Origin: Vibrio sp. 99-8-1
Lineage (GTDB): Bacteria > Pseudomonadota > Gammaproteobacteria > Enterobacterales > Vibrionaceae
Length of the DNA: 64,000 nt
NCBI RefSeq assembly: GCF_013114595.1
Contig: NZ_VTXE01000023.1
Span: 21,032-85,031, forward strand
Reading direction: 5' to 3'
Part shown: positions 37,470-47,823 of the stretch, piece by piece
How positions within the stretch are numbered: position 1 is the stretch's first letter
How the letters are laid out: each line of letters opens with the position of its first letter
The notes under the pieces: model-generated
What the model was told of the DNA's origin: nothing
The model's database searches: none
Seen by the model: the letters and a program-made list of their open reading frames with translations, nothing else
Program-made: the position numbers and the translations under genes

Positions 37470-39215
37470 TTACTGGTTGAAATATTGTGTTTGATTACGC
37501 CCCTGCTTCTTGGCCAAATAGAGCGCATCATCTGCTTGCGACAGAATGATATCGGAAGAAGCATTAAATGGGGGCACTAACGACGCTACCCCAATACTAA
37601 CTGTCAATAAGTCGCTGACTCCTGAGAAGCTATGCGGTAATTGTAAGTCTTTCACCGCTTTATGTATGTTGCTAGCGATGATTTGCGCTCCTTGGTAATC
37701 GGTATTTGGCAAAATAAAAGCAAACTCTTCCCCCCCATAACGAGCTACGCAATCTGATGCGCGAGTGAGAATGTTGTTGAATGCTGTCGCCACAGCCACC
37801 AATGCCTGATCACCTTTTAGATGACCATAATTGTCATTATAATCTTTGAAAAAGTCGAGATCACAAAGAATAACCGTTAAGGCATTTTTCTGCCTACGAT
37901 GTAAGCTCCATACAGTATTAAGCTGCTCGTCAAACCGTCGTCTATTAGCGACCTGTGTTAAGCCATCTAAAAAACTCAATTTCGCTAACTCTTGATTCAT
38001 CTCTTCCAACTGCTGCTTAGCTAAGTAACGCTCTGTTACATCTCTAGCAAGTAGCAGAACACCCTTGATACCTGTGGATGGATCTTTATAAGGCGATTTC
38101 ACCACATCGTACCATTTCGGCTGGCCATTCTTGTCGAGTATCTCGTCCACATAACGCAAGGTTTCACCACGCTCTAAAACCAAGTTATCCGTTTCAACAA
38201 AGCGTTTTTTTAGGTGGTTTGGTAAAACCGTCTCAATTTTCTTGCCAATTAACTGCTCAGGGGTGAACTCGATATCTAACGAATCTACATAAGCTTGATT
38301 ACATGCATCATAAACTCGATTTTCATTAAACAGGGCAATGACATCGGGAGATGAAGCGAGTATCGACTGCAGAATAGTATCGCGCTGCGCCAAGGCAATT
38401 TCCGTTCCTTTACGCTTCTCCATTTCATCGCGCAAATCCTGCTGCATCTTAAACCAGTCAGTCACATCATGACTGATATTCAGTAACCCCAATATATCGC
38501 CTTCACTGGATAACAGAGAGGTTTGTGAGGTTTCTAATAAGCAGCTCCTGCCTTGCGGATCCGTTGTCCATCGTCGCTGACTTCTACGACCTTGCATAAC
38601 ACCATCAATAATACTGTCGCTCTCTTCCTCTCGGCCTGACCAAAAGTTGTTGAACGATTTGTTACTATCCAGCAAGTTGCCATCATTGTCTTGGATGTAA
38701 ATAAGTTCAGAGAGAGAATCCAGCGCACTACGCGCAACTTTTAGTGAGGTTCTCACTTGTTCTCTATCAAGTTGTGCCTCTACATGCTTAACCACATACA
38801 ACAACCAAACCGATCGGTTTCTATAACGTATTTTTCTACCTGTAATCTCAATTCTAAATGTTTGAAACTCAGAGGTTGACCAAGTTAGAAGATAATCTTT
38901 GAACTTCCAACTGGATATTTGACAAAGAAATGCATGAACGTCTTGTTGAGCAATGGTTGAGGGCAGTATGAATTTTTTACCCACCAAGCGAATACCGAGC
39001 AAGCGCATGGCTGGGGGATTAACCAATAAAAAGTCACCGTTTTTGACGTCGATGGCTAAGGTTGCTAACGGTGTATCTAATACCAGATCATCCAGCTTAC
39101 TTTTGTAGCTGTGTCTTATTGCAATAACACTAAATAGAGCAATGATAATAACGAGAAGCTCTACCCCAACCAAAGATAACCATTCTAACAACGGGTAAAG
39201 CAGGCTATCGATCAT
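37470..39215 (-). CDS. Membrane-anchored PAS sensor diguanylate cyclase
   Basis: This 581-aa protein is predicted to make cyclic di-GMP. It has one N-terminal membrane helix (about 15-34), then PAS-like sensor domains (about 45-145, 155-265 and 280-400), and a GGDEF domain. The active site is GGEEF at 494-498 and the product-inhibition site RxxD is RASD at 485-488, with the usual five-residue spacing, so both activity and feedback are expected. The signal is unknown; position next to arcB suggests, but does not show, a redox or respiratory cue. The ribosome binding site is weak. Confidence 0.88.
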   Translation of the reverse strand: MIDSLLYPLLEWLSLVGVELLVIIIALFSVIAIRHSYKSKLDDLVLDTPLATLAIDVKNGDFLLVNPPAMRLLGIRLVGKKFILPSTIAQQDVHAFLCQISSWKFKDYLLTWSTSEFQTFRIEITGRKIRYRNRSVWLLYVVKHVEAQLDREQVRTSLKVARSALDSLSELIYIQDNDGNLLDSNKSFNNFWSGREEESDSIIDGVMQGRRSQRRWTTDPQGRSCLLETSQTSLLSSEGDILGLLNISHDVTDWFKMQQDLRDEMEKRKGTEIALAQRDTILQSILASSPDVIALFNENRVYDACNQAYVDSLDIEFTPEQLIGKKIETVLPNHLKKRFVETDNLVLERGETLRYVDEILDKNGQPKWYDVVKSPYKDPSTGIKGVLLLARDVTERYLAKQQLEEMNQELAKLSFLDGLTQVANRRRFDEQLNTVWSLHRRQKNALTVILCDLDFFKDYNDNYGHLKGDQALVAVATAFNNILTRASDCVARYGGEEFAFILPNTDYQGAQIIASNIHKAVKDLQLPHSFSGVSDLLTVSIGVASLVPPFNASSDIILSQADDALYLAKKQGRNQTQYFNQ

Positions 39216-39438
39216 GATGTTTTACTCGCTATAAGCAATTAGGATGTTAGCTAATAGTATGATTCTATGGTTAAGTTGGCTATCTAATATGTTCTATTCC
39301 TTGAATTGAACCAGAGTCGAACACACCTTATTTAGTTAACGGTAGGCTTTGGTTATCCTTCACTATAGCGTGACAATACGTTCAAATCGCCAGCTTACTC
39401 AAACACCATTACCTTGTTGTTAATTAAGCAGTTAGACG

Positions 39439-40371
39439 TTAGCTGGGTTTAGTATAAATAAAAGGATCACCAATTAAGGAGCCTTGCGCTCCCTCTTTAT
39501 CTAATGCTCTGCCTATCTCAGTCATTGCCAGCCAACGATTTTCACACCAGAGGGGCGATAATAAAGTCGGCCTACGAGCAGCAGCAGACACTCGGTGGTA
39601 GATCACGTTGGCAGGGGTCATACGAATTAGCTCACTGGCGACGCTGACATAATCATCCAGCTCCGGAGCATCCAATTTACCCGCCCGCCAAGCTTTGGCC
39701 ATTGTGCTTCCTTCTACTATATGTAACGCATGGAGCTTAATCCCATCCGTGCCCACTTCCAGAACCTTGTTCATCGTCTCAAGGTAATCAGAACGTTGCT
39801 CTTTAGGCAGCCCGACAATTAAATGCGTACACACCTTTATTCCTAACGCTCTGGCCTTTTTCGTTATCTCAGCGTAGCACTCGAAGTCATGTCCACGATT
39901 AATTCTCTTTAAGGTCTCATTGTTGGCAGTTTGCAAACCCAGCTCTAACCAGATCTCATACCCTTGTTGAACATAATCCGACAATAGGTCTAATACAGCT
40001 TGAGGGACACAATCAGGACGCGTACCAACACATAACCCCACCATATCAGCCGATTTAAGTGCTTCTTCGTACATGCTTTTTAATGTTTGCACTTCAGCAT
40101 AAGTACTGGTGTAAGCTTGGAAATAAGCTAGGTATCGTTTTGCTCTGTGAATTTCTCCTGCTCTATCTGTTAGCTGTTTAACAATACTCTGCTTTTGCGT
40201 CTGCTCATCTGAAAATGAAGCAACGTTGCAAAATGTACATCCACCTCGCCCAATCGTTCCGTCTCTATTCGGGCAACTAAAACCGCCGTGCAAGGTTAGC
40301 TTATGGACTTTTTCACCATAACGACGCTGTAAATCCTGTCCCAACGTATTGACCAACTCGTGTAACTGCAT
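39439..40371 (-). CDS. TIGR01212 family radical SAM protein (YhcC-like)
   Basis: This is a 310-aa radical S-adenosylmethionine enzyme of the YhcC family. The cluster-binding cysteines lie in CPNRDGTIGRGGCTFC, a spacing peculiar to this family rather than the usual CxxxCxxC. Other conserved parts are YFQAYTSTYA, VGTRPDC, WLELGLQTAN and HLIVGLPKE. The reaction it catalyses is unknown to me. It is divergent from gltB, the same neighbourhood as E. coli yhcC. No clear ribosome binding site was seen before the ATG. Confidence 0.88.
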   Translation of the reverse strand: MQLHELVNTLGQDLQRRYGEKVHKLTLHGGFSCPNRDGTIGRGGCTFCNVASFSDEQTQKQSIVKQLTDRAGEIHRAKRYLAYFQAYTSTYAEVQTLKSMYEEALKSADMVGLCVGTRPDCVPQAVLDLLSDYVQQGYEIWLELGLQTANNETLKRINRGHDFECYAEITKKARALGIKVCTHLIVGLPKEQRSDYLETMNKVLEVGTDGIKLHALHIVEGSTMAKAWRAGKLDAPELDDYVSVASELIRMTPANVIYHRVSAAARRPTLLSPLWCENRWLAMTEIGRALDKEGAQGSLIGDPFIYTKPS

Positions 40372-40886
40372 ATAAAACTAGTACCAATGTGCGAATGAAA
40401 ATTAATTACATCTATGAAACATAATGTCGGCCGATTATACGGGGATAGTGCCATATCAACACTATTAAAAATCAATAAAAATGTAGTAAAAAGGCTTCTA
40501 ATAGACCAATAACTGCATTTATATTTAGTTGTTATTCATAACCTTAATAAAAAAATGTAACTCCCTTAAACTTTTTATTGGAATTAAGCTACACAAAATT
40601 GTACGATACCTGAACGTCCGCATTTTATATCCGCAATAATGGATAGGATAAAAATGTGGAATAATTTGTGACAATCCGCCCCCACCTACACAAACCACTA
40701 GATTGTGGTAGAAAAACAACGGATTTCACTAAGGATTTGTTTTCTTCACATAAAAATTTCCTGTGAAGAACGGAAGGGAATCAAACTCATCACACATGAT
40801 GAGTGATGGATTAACAACTATAAAAAAGACAGGAAACAAGTGCCTAGGGCATATTGCGCCTGAAATTTAATTGGAAGGATGTATCT
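40372..40886 (+). promoter_or_regulatory. gltBD upstream and leader region with two hairpins
   Basis: This 515-base gap separates the divergent radical SAM gene and gltB. Close to gltB it holds two successive perfect hairpins: TTCTTCACA / TGTGAAGAA (40742-40770, 11-base loop) and ACTCATCA / TGATGAGT (40785-40804, 4-base loop). Neither has a T-run. They could be part of a structured leader or protein-binding dyads. No sigma-54 or NtrC site was found. The rest is AT-rich without recognised signals. Confidence 0.5.
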
Positions 40887-43800
40887 ATGGTAGATAGAGA
40901 GCAGAAGACACAAGGTCTTTATACTCCGGAGTTGGAGCATGACGCTTGTGGTATCGGTTTTGTTGCTCACCTAAAAAACCGTAAGTCTCACGATGTTGTG
41001 ACTCAAGCGCTGGATATGCTAGCCCGAATGGAACACCGTGGCGGTCAAGGCTGTGATCCATGCAGCGGTGACGGCGCTGGTATTTTATTGCAAAAACCTC
41101 ATGAGTTTCTGTTAGAAGAGACGGTGAAACTTGGTATCAAAATACCTTCATTTGAAAAGTATGGCGTTGGTGTTGTTCTTTTCCCTAAAAATGAACATAA
41201 ACGTCAACAGTGTCGTGATATCTTAGAGCGTAATGCTCGCCGTTTAGACCTTGAAATCATAGGCTATCGCGTTCTACCAACTGACAACAGCATGATAGGC
41301 GATGACCCTCTCAGCACTGAACCTCAATTTGAACATGTGTTTGTTTCAGGTGGCCCAGGTACAACACCTGATGAGCTAGAACGAAAACTGTATGTACTGC
41401 GTAATTATACCGTTCGCGTTTGTTTAGAAAGCGTCTCCAATATTGGTGATGATTTTTACATCAACTCAATGTCTTATAAAACGCTGGTATACAAAGGTCA
41501 GCTAACGACCGAGCAAGTACCTCAATATTTCTTGGATTTGCAAAATCCATCCATGGTAACGGCTCTAGCACTGGTTCACTCACGCTTCTCTACCAATACA
41601 TTCCCGAAATGGCGTTTAGCACAACCATTCCGTTATATTGCGCACAACGGTGAAATCAATACCGTTCGAGGTAACTTAAACTGGATGAAGGCTCGTGAAG
41701 CCATTCTTGATTCCGATCTGTTTACCCAAGCAGAAATCGACATGTTGCTTCCTATTTGTCAGGAAGGCAGCTCGGATTCATCCAACTTTGATATGGCGTT
41801 AGAGCTTCTTGTTCTTTCTGGCCGTACTCTGCCACACGCTCTTATGATGATGATCCCTGAAGCGTGGCAAGAGAACAAAAACATGGATCCAGATAGAAGA
41901 GCCTTCTATCAGTATCACGCTAACGTTATGGAACCATGGGATGGCCCTGCATCAGTCTGCTTTACCGACGGTGTTCAAGTAGGGGCAACCCTAGACCGAA
42001 ACGGTCTTCGTCCATCTCGCTATACCGTAACCAAAGACGATTTCCTCGTTATGGCTTCTGAGTCAGGTGTTGTTGAAATAGCGCCTGAAAACGTTGAGCT
42101 TCATGGTCGTCTTCAACCGGGACGTATTTTCGTTGCGGATCTCGAAGAAGGTCGCATCATTTCTGATGAAGAAGTGAAAGACAGCATAGCTAATGCTCAA
42201 CCTTATAAGCAGTGGGTAAAAGAGAACCTACTAAGCCTAAACAAACTACCAGAAGCAGACAATATGCACCACCAACCGTCTGCGGAACGTCTTCTTCATA
42301 ACCAGCAAGCGTTTGGTATTACTAGTGAAGAAGTCAATGAAATCATTGTGCCTATGGCAAAAGATGCCAAAGAACCATTAGGTGCAATGGGTGCTGACTG
42401 GCCACTCGCGGTTCTGTCACATCAGTCACAACATTTATCTAACTACTTTAAACAGCTTTTTGCTCAGGTAACTAACCCACCCATCGATCCTATTCGTGAA
42501 CGCATGGTGATGTCGTTAAATACCTACCTAGGTAAGGATCAAAACTTACTGGCTGAATCACCAGAGCACTGTCAAAAAGTAGAGCTAGAGTCACCTGTTT
42601 TATCTAACTCTGAGCTAGAAAAACTTCGTGCTATCGATAATGAGCATCTACAAGCAAAAACATTGGATATCGTATTCCGAGCCAGTGAAGAGGATGGCAA
42701 ATTAGAGCGTGCTCTTAAGCGTATTTGCCAATACGCAGAAGATGCCGTGGTAGATGGTTACTCAATTATTCTACTGACTGACCGTGCGGTAAACTCAAAC
42801 CACGCAGCAATACCAGCAATGCTGGCAGTAGGTGCGGTTCACCACCATTTAATTCGTAAAGGCTTACGTGCTAAATGTGACATCGTTATCGAAACAGGTG
42901 ACGCACGCGAAACCCATCATTTCGCCACTTTAGTAGGATATGGGGCCAATGCGGTTAACCCATACTTAGTTATGGAAACCATCGTTGATCTTCAGAAGAA
43001 GAGAAAACTGGATCCTGAAATACCATCTGAAACGCTATTTAATAACTATCGTAATGGTGTCAATGGCGGTCTACTGAAGATTTTCTCTAAAATGGGTATC
43101 TCAACACTGCAGTCCTACCATGGTGCGCAAATTTTTGAAGCACTAGGTATTAGCAAATCTGTAGTAGACAAATACTTTACAGGCACCGTAACACGTATTC
43201 AGGGCCTAACGATTGATGATATAGCCAAAGAAGTCTTGGTTCGTCACCGTCTTGGTTACCCGACTCGTGAGATTCCAATTCAAATGTTGGATGTTGGTGG
43301 TGTTTACCAGTGGAAACAGCGTGGTGAAAAACACCTGTTCAACCCTGAAACCATTTCGTTGTTGCAACAATCGACACGAAATAAAGATTTTGCTCAATTC
43401 AAAGAGTACGCAAGTACTGTTGATGCGCAAGGGGATGATGCTGCAACGCTGCGTAGCCAACTGGCTTTCATCAAGAATCCTGCAGGCGCAGTACCTTTGT
43501 CAGAAGTTGAGCCTATTGAAAGCATCCTGAAACGCTTTGCAACTGGCGCAATGAGCTTTGGTTCTATCTCTTATGAAGCGCACTCAACGCTAGCGGTAGC
43601 AATGAACCGTATTGGTGCAAAATCAAACTCGGGTGAAGGGGGTGAAGATCCTAGTCGCTTTGAGAAAAAAGCCAATGGTGACTGGGAACGTTCAGCAATT
43701 AAGCAGGTTGCATCGGGGCGTTTTGGGGTGACTTCCTACTACCTAACCAATTCCGATGAAGTACAGATCAAGATGGCTCAGGGAGCGAAACCGGGTGAAG

Positions 43801-45428
43801 GTGGACAGCTTCCAGGAGACAAAGTTGATGACTGGATTGGTGCCACACGTCACTCTACTCCGGGCGTCGGGTTGATCTCGCCACCTCCACACCATGACAT
43901 ATATTCAATCGAAGATTTAGCTCAGCTAATCTACGATTTAAAAAATGCCAACCGTACCGGTCGTGTAAACGTTAAGCTGGTTTCAGAAGCAGGCGTAGGT
44001 ACGATTGCATCCGGTGTAGCCAAAGCAAAGGCCGACGTAGTGCTTATTGCAGGTTTCGACGGAGGTACAGGTGCATCACCAATTTCATCCATTCGTCACA
44101 CGGGTCTACCATGGGAACTAGGTTTAGCAGAGACACACCAAACACTGCTTAAAAATGGCTTACGTAACCGTATTGTAGTTCAGTCTGATGGACAGATGAA
44201 AACACCTCGCGACCTTGCTGTAGCAACGCTACTTGGCGCGGAAGAGTGGGGAGTTGCTACCGCAGCATTGGTTGTTGAAGGTTGTATCATGATGCGTAAG
44301 TGTCATAAAAACACCTGCCCTGTGGGTATCGCAACACAAAACAAATCTCTACGTGAACGCTTTGATGGTCGCGTAGAAGACGTGGTGACTTTCTTCCAGT
44401 ATATGGCAGAAGGCCTGCGTGAAATCATGGCAGAGCTCGGTTTCCGTACCATTGAAGAGATGGTTGGTCAGTCTCAAAAACTGAAAGTTCGTGATGATAT
44501 TAAACACTGGAAATATAAGAACCTTGACCTATCTCCAGTGCTTCATATTGAGCCAGCTCGTGAATCTGACGGCGTATTTAGCCAAATTAAACAGAATCAC
44601 TTACTTGAAGCAGTACTGGATAGAAAGCTGATCGAAATAGCAAGACCTGCTATCGAACAAGCTGAGCCAGTAACAGCGGAACTGCCTATCATCAATACCG
44701 ATCGTTCAACAGGCACAATGTTGTCTAATGAAATATCAAAAGTATTTAAAGACAAAGGGCTACCTAGCCCAATGAATGTCAAGTTCACCGGTTCTGCAGG
44801 TCAATCATTCGGTGCATTCCTTGCTAAGGGTGTGAAGTTTGAAGTAGAAGGTAACGCCAACGATTATTGGGGTAAAGGCTTGTCCGGAGGAACCCTGGTT
44901 CTCTATCCGAATACAGCATCATCCATCGTTGCGGAAAACAATATTGTTGTAGGTAATGTCTGTTTCTATGGTGCAACATCTGGTGAGTCTTATATTCGAG
45001 GTCTTGCTGGTGAACGTTTCTGTGTTCGTAACTCGGGAGCAAAAGTGGTTGTTGAAGGTGTTGGAGACCACGGTTGTGAATATATGACCGGAGGCATCGC
45101 CGTCATTCTTGGCTCTACAGGACGTAACTTCGCCGCTGGTATGAGTGGTGGTACTGCGTATGTATGGGACAAGGAAGGGGACTTTGAAACTAAGTTAAAC
45201 CCTGAACTGGTTGACCTAGACCCAATAGAAAGCGAAGACAAAGCGCTTATTCAACAGATGCTAACTAAGCATATTGAGTTCACCGGAAGTACAGTAGCAA
45301 AAGCATTCCTAGCTGACTTTGACGCCAACCTAGCGCAGTTAGTGAAAGTAATGCCACGAGACTATAAAGCGGTGCTAAATAAGCGTAAAGCGCAAGCAGA
45401 ACACACGGAAGAGTTGGAGGCAGTATAA
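40887..45428 (+). CDS. gltB: Glutamate synthase (NADPH) large subunit
   Basis: GltB makes two glutamates from glutamine and 2-oxoglutarate. The 1513-aa chain has an N-terminal glutaminase domain whose catalytic cysteine (Cys21 of the chosen start, in HDACGIGF) becomes the N-terminus after propeptide removal. A central FMN synthase domain (GGTGASPISS) follows, then the 3Fe-4S cysteines CIMMRKCHKNTCPVG and a C-terminal beta-helix. The ATG at 40887 follows GGAAGG; the TTG frame start at 40854 is not used. It overlaps gltD by one base. With glutamine synthetase it completes ammonium assimilation that begins with AmtB. Confidence 0.97.
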   Translation: MVDREQKTQGLYTPELEHDACGIGFVAHLKNRKSHDVVTQALDMLARMEHRGGQGCDPCSGDGAGILLQKPHEFLLEETVKLGIKIPSFEKYGVGVVLFPKNEHKRQQCRDILERNARRLDLEIIGYRVLPTDNSMIGDDPLSTEPQFEHVFVSGGPGTTPDELERKLYVLRNYTVRVCLESVSNIGDDFYINSMSYKTLVYKGQLTTEQVPQYFLDLQNPSMVTALALVHSRFSTNTFPKWRLAQPFRYIAHNGEINTVRGNLNWMKAREAILDSDLFTQAEIDMLLPICQEGSSDSSNFDMALELLVLSGRTLPHALMMMIPEAWQENKNMDPDRRAFYQYHANVMEPWDGPASVCFTDGVQVGATLDRNGLRPSRYTVTKDDFLVMASESGVVEIAPENVELHGRLQPGRIFVADLEEGRIISDEEVKDSIANAQPYKQWVKENLLSLNKLPEADNMHHQPSAERLLHNQQAFGITSEEVNEIIVPMAKDAKEPLGAMGADWPLAVLSHQSQHLSNYFKQLFAQVTNPPIDPIRERMVMSLNTYLGKDQNLLAESPEHCQKVELESPVLSNSELEKLRAIDNEHLQAKTLDIVFRASEEDGKLERALKRICQYAEDAVVDGYSIILLTDRAVNSNHAAIPAMLAVGAVHHHLIRKGLRAKCDIVIETGDARETHHFATLVGYGANAVNPYLVMETIVDLQKKRKLDPEIPSETLFNNYRNGVNGGLLKIFSKMGISTLQSYHGAQIFEALGISKSVVDKYFTGTVTRIQGLTIDDIAKEVLVRHRLGYPTREIPIQMLDVGGVYQWKQRGEKHLFNPETISLLQQSTRNKDFAQFKEYASTVDAQGDDAATLRSQLAFIKNPAGAVPLSEVEPIESILKRFATGAMSFGSISYEAHSTLAVAMNRIGAKSNSGEGGEDPSRFEKKANGDWERSAIKQVASGRFGVTSYYLTNSDEVQIKMAQGAKPGEGGQLPGDKVDDWIGATRHSTPGVGLISPPPHHDIYSIEDLAQLIYDLKNANRTGRVNVKLVSEAGVGTIASGVAKAKADVVLIAGFDGGTGASPISSIRHTGLPWELGLAETHQTLLKNGLRNRIVVQSDGQMKTPRDLAVATLLGAEEWGVATAALVVEGCIMMRKCHKNTCPVGIATQNKSLRERFDGRVEDVVTFFQYMAEGLREIMAELGFRTIEEMVGQSQKLKVRDDIKHWKYKNLDLSPVLHIEPARESDGVFSQIKQNHLLEAVLDRKLIEIARPAIEQAEPVTAELPIINTDRSTGTMLSNEISKVFKDKGLPSPMNVKFTGSAGQSFGAFLAKGVKFEVEGNANDYWGKGLSGGTLVLYPNTASSIVAENNIVVGNVCFYGATSGESYIRGLAGERFCVRNSGAKVVVEGVGDHGCEYMTGGIAVILGSTGRNFAAGMSGGTAYVWDKEGDFETKLNPELVDLDPIESEDKALIQQMLTKHIEFTGSTVAKAFLADFDANLAQLVKVMPRDYKAVLNKRKAQAEHTEELEAV

Positions 45429-46900
45429 TGGGTAAGCCTACTGGATTTATGGAGCATGGTCGTGAACTACCTAAAAAGGTAGATCCAAGTGTTCGTATTC
45501 AGGACAACAAAGAGTTTGTCCTCAACAAAGAGTTTGGTGAAAAGATCAATCAGCAAGCTTCACGTTGTATGGATTGTGGCGTACCGTTTTGTCATAACGG
45601 CTGCCCTATTGGCAATATCATTCCTGAATTTAATGATGCTGTTTATCGCGACAGCTGGCAGGAAGCGTGGAATATTTTAAGCAGTACAAATAACTTTCCT
45701 GAGTTTACTGGGCGAGTATGCCCTGCTCCATGTGAGTCATCATGTGTACTTGGTATCAACCAAGATCCGATTACTATCTGCAACATTGAAAAAACCATTG
45801 TTGAAACCGCATATAGAGAAGGTTACGCCAAACCGAAGAAACCGCGCATTCGTACTGGCAAAACCATCGCTATTATCGGTTCAGGCCCATCAGGGCTGGC
45901 TGCTGCTGAACAATTAAATAGCGCTGGTCACTGTGTCACTGTCTATGAACGTGATGAAAAAGTCGGTGGTCTATTACGCTTTGGTATCCCTGACTTTAAG
46001 TTGGGTATGGATATTATTGACCGCAAAGTCAATTTGATGAAGGAAGCGGGTATCGTCTTTGAAACCAACGCTCATATCGGTGTTGATATCAACGCATTAC
46101 AACTTCGTCAGGAGTTTGATGTCGTACTACTTACTGGTGGTTCTACCGTACCAAGAGATCTCCCTATCACAGGCCGAGAGTTCAAAGGGGTACATTTTGC
46201 CATGGAATTTCTTGGTCAAAACAACCGACGTGCCAACGATATGGATCTTAAAACCGAAGAGATTCATGCAAAAGGTAAACATGTGGTTGTTATCGGTGGT
46301 GGTGATACTGGCTCTGACTGTGTAGGAACGTCTAACCGTCATGGTGCCGCGAGCATTACTCAGGTAGAGATCATGCCGATGCCACCAGAAAAACGTCCAG
46401 CAAATATGCCTTGGCCTCAATATCCTATGATACTGCGTACATCCACTTCCCATGAAGAAGGGTGTGAGCGTCACTGGAATATTCTGACCAAAGAGTTTAT
46501 CGGAGATGAGCAAGGTAATGTTACCGGACTGCGTTTAGCGGACATTGTTTGGCAAGATGCTAAACCGGGTGAACGACCAGAGTTCAAAGAAGTTGAAGGC
46601 AGCGAGCGTGTTATCCCATGTGATTTGGCATTCTTAGCGATGGGCTTCTTACATCCTGAACCTAATGGCATCTTAGCTCAATTAGACATTAAGCTCGATG
46701 AGCGCGGTAATGTAGCAACCAACGACTTTGCCACTAACCAAAAAGGCATATTCGCGGCGGGTGATATGCGTACAGGGCAATCTTTGGTGGTTCGCTGTAT
46801 CAATGAAGGCCGAGAGTCTGCCCGTGCAATTGACGCTTACCTAATGGGTAACAGTAACTTAGAAGCTAAAGCTGATTCGCTTATGCTTTCCAATGCCTAG
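45428..46900 (+). CDS. gltD: Glutamate synthase (NADPH) small subunit
   Basis: GltD takes electrons from NADPH through FAD and passes them by iron-sulphur clusters to GltB. The 490-aa protein has N-terminal cluster cysteines (CMDCGVPFCHNGCPIGN and CPAPCESSC), an FAD-binding motif GSGPSGLAAAE (about residue 152) and an NADPH motif VIGGGDTGSDC (about 290). The start codon overlaps the gltB stop (TAATG), so translation is coupled. Confidence 0.97.
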   Translation: MGKPTGFMEHGRELPKKVDPSVRIQDNKEFVLNKEFGEKINQQASRCMDCGVPFCHNGCPIGNIIPEFNDAVYRDSWQEAWNILSSTNNFPEFTGRVCPAPCESSCVLGINQDPITICNIEKTIVETAYREGYAKPKKPRIRTGKTIAIIGSGPSGLAAAEQLNSAGHCVTVYERDEKVGGLLRFGIPDFKLGMDIIDRKVNLMKEAGIVFETNAHIGVDINALQLRQEFDVVLLTGGSTVPRDLPITGREFKGVHFAMEFLGQNNRRANDMDLKTEEIHAKGKHVVVIGGGDTGSDCVGTSNRHGAASITQVEIMPMPPEKRPANMPWPQYPMILRTSTSHEEGCERHWNILTKEFIGDEQGNVTGLRLADIVWQDAKPGERPEFKEVEGSERVIPCDLAFLAMGFLHPEPNGILAQLDIKLDERGNVATNDFATNQKGIFAAGDMRTGQSLVVRCINEGRESARAIDAYLMGNSNLEAKADSLMLSNA

Positions 46901-46978
46901 GGTCTGTTGACCCTAGCTTAACTTTTTAAAGTTTCCTTCCAAACTTTATTTTAGCCAGCATATTTGCTGGCTTTTTTT
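46897..46978 (+). terminator. gltBD terminator with three successive hairpins
   Basis: Three perfect stems follow one another: CTAGGGTC / GACCCTAG overlapping the stop codon (46897-46916), AAAGTTT / AAACTTT (46928-46947), and AGCCAGC / GCTGGCT (46953-46972) ending in seven T. The last is a classical intrinsic terminator; the first resembles a string at 37208. Confidence 0.88.
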
Positions 46979-47122
46979 ATATCTCAATGAGCCTCATATG
47001 ATAACTAGATTGCTATAAGCAAGTAGAGAACTGATATCTCGAACAATTTACCGATTCCTCTAAAACAACTCTATGCTACAATTTAAGCCAATTACGTCAC
47101 ATTAAACTTAAAGAGACTATTT

Positions 47123-47818
47123 ATGAAAATCGGCATTATTGGTGCAATGGAACAAGAAGTGACCATATTAAAGAGTGCTATCTCCAACTGTGAAGTTACC
47201 GAAAAAGGCGGATGCTCTTTCTTTTCCGGTCAACTTAATGGCGTAGAAGTCGTCATGCTTCAATCCGGCATCGGCAAAGTGGCTGCCGCCGTTGGTACAA
47301 CCATTCTAATTGACCAATTTAATCCAGATATGATCATCAATACTGGTTCTGCCGGTGGATTCGACTCCAGCTTAAATTTAGGTGATGTGGTGATCTCTAC
47401 CGAAGTGCGTTACCACGATGCAGACGTCACCGCATTTGGCTATGAAATGGGGCAAATGGCGAGTCAACCTGCCGCCTTTATTGCCGATAAAAACTTAATC
47501 CAAGTGGCAGAAGATGCGTTAGCAAAAATGAAGGATACACATGCCGTACGTGGCCTCATTTGCACAGGCGATACCTTTGTAAACTCCGAAGCTCACAACC
47601 AGTTCATTATGAAGCATTTCCCTTCAGTTATTGCGGTAGAGATGGAAGCTGCAGCGATTGCTCAAACATGTCACCAGTTTGGTAAGCCGTTCGTTGTTGT
47701 TCGTGCAATATCAGATGTTGCGGATAAAGAATCGCCAATGACATTTGATGAGTTTTTACCACTCGCAGCAAAAAGTTCATCTGAGATGGTGACTAATATG
47801 ATCGAGCTGCTTAAGTAG
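47123..47818 (+). CDS. mtnN: 5'-methylthioadenosine/S-adenosylhomocysteine nucleosidase
   Basis: MtnN (Pfs) hydrolyses methylthioadenosine and S-adenosylhomocysteine, which recycles purine and methionine and supplies the precursor of autoinducer-2 through LuxS. The catalytic residues are visible as Glu12 in [10 protein letters not shown], Glu in [13 protein letters not shown] (about 174) and Asp in RAISDVAD (about 197). Length of 231 aa matches. It is followed after five bases by the cbiB-like gene, so the three genes to btuF probably form one transcript. Confidence 0.97.
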   Translation: MKIGIIGAMEQEVTILKSAISNCEVTEKGGCSFFSGQLNGVEVVMLQSGIGKVAAAVGTTILIDQFNPDMIINTGSAGGFDSSLNLGDVVISTEVRYHDADVTAFGYEMGQMASQPAAFIADKNLIQVAEDALAKMKDTHAVRGLICTGDTFVNSEAHNQFIMKHFPSVIAVEMEAAAIAQTCHQFGKPFVVVRAISDVADKESPMTFDEFLPLAAKSSSEMVTNMIELLK

Positions 47819-47823
47819 CTTAT

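Noticed and set aside
40525..40719. 64-codon minus-strand frame upstream of gltB
   Set aside because: No ribosome binding site, unlikely composition, and it overlaps the probable gltB promoter region.
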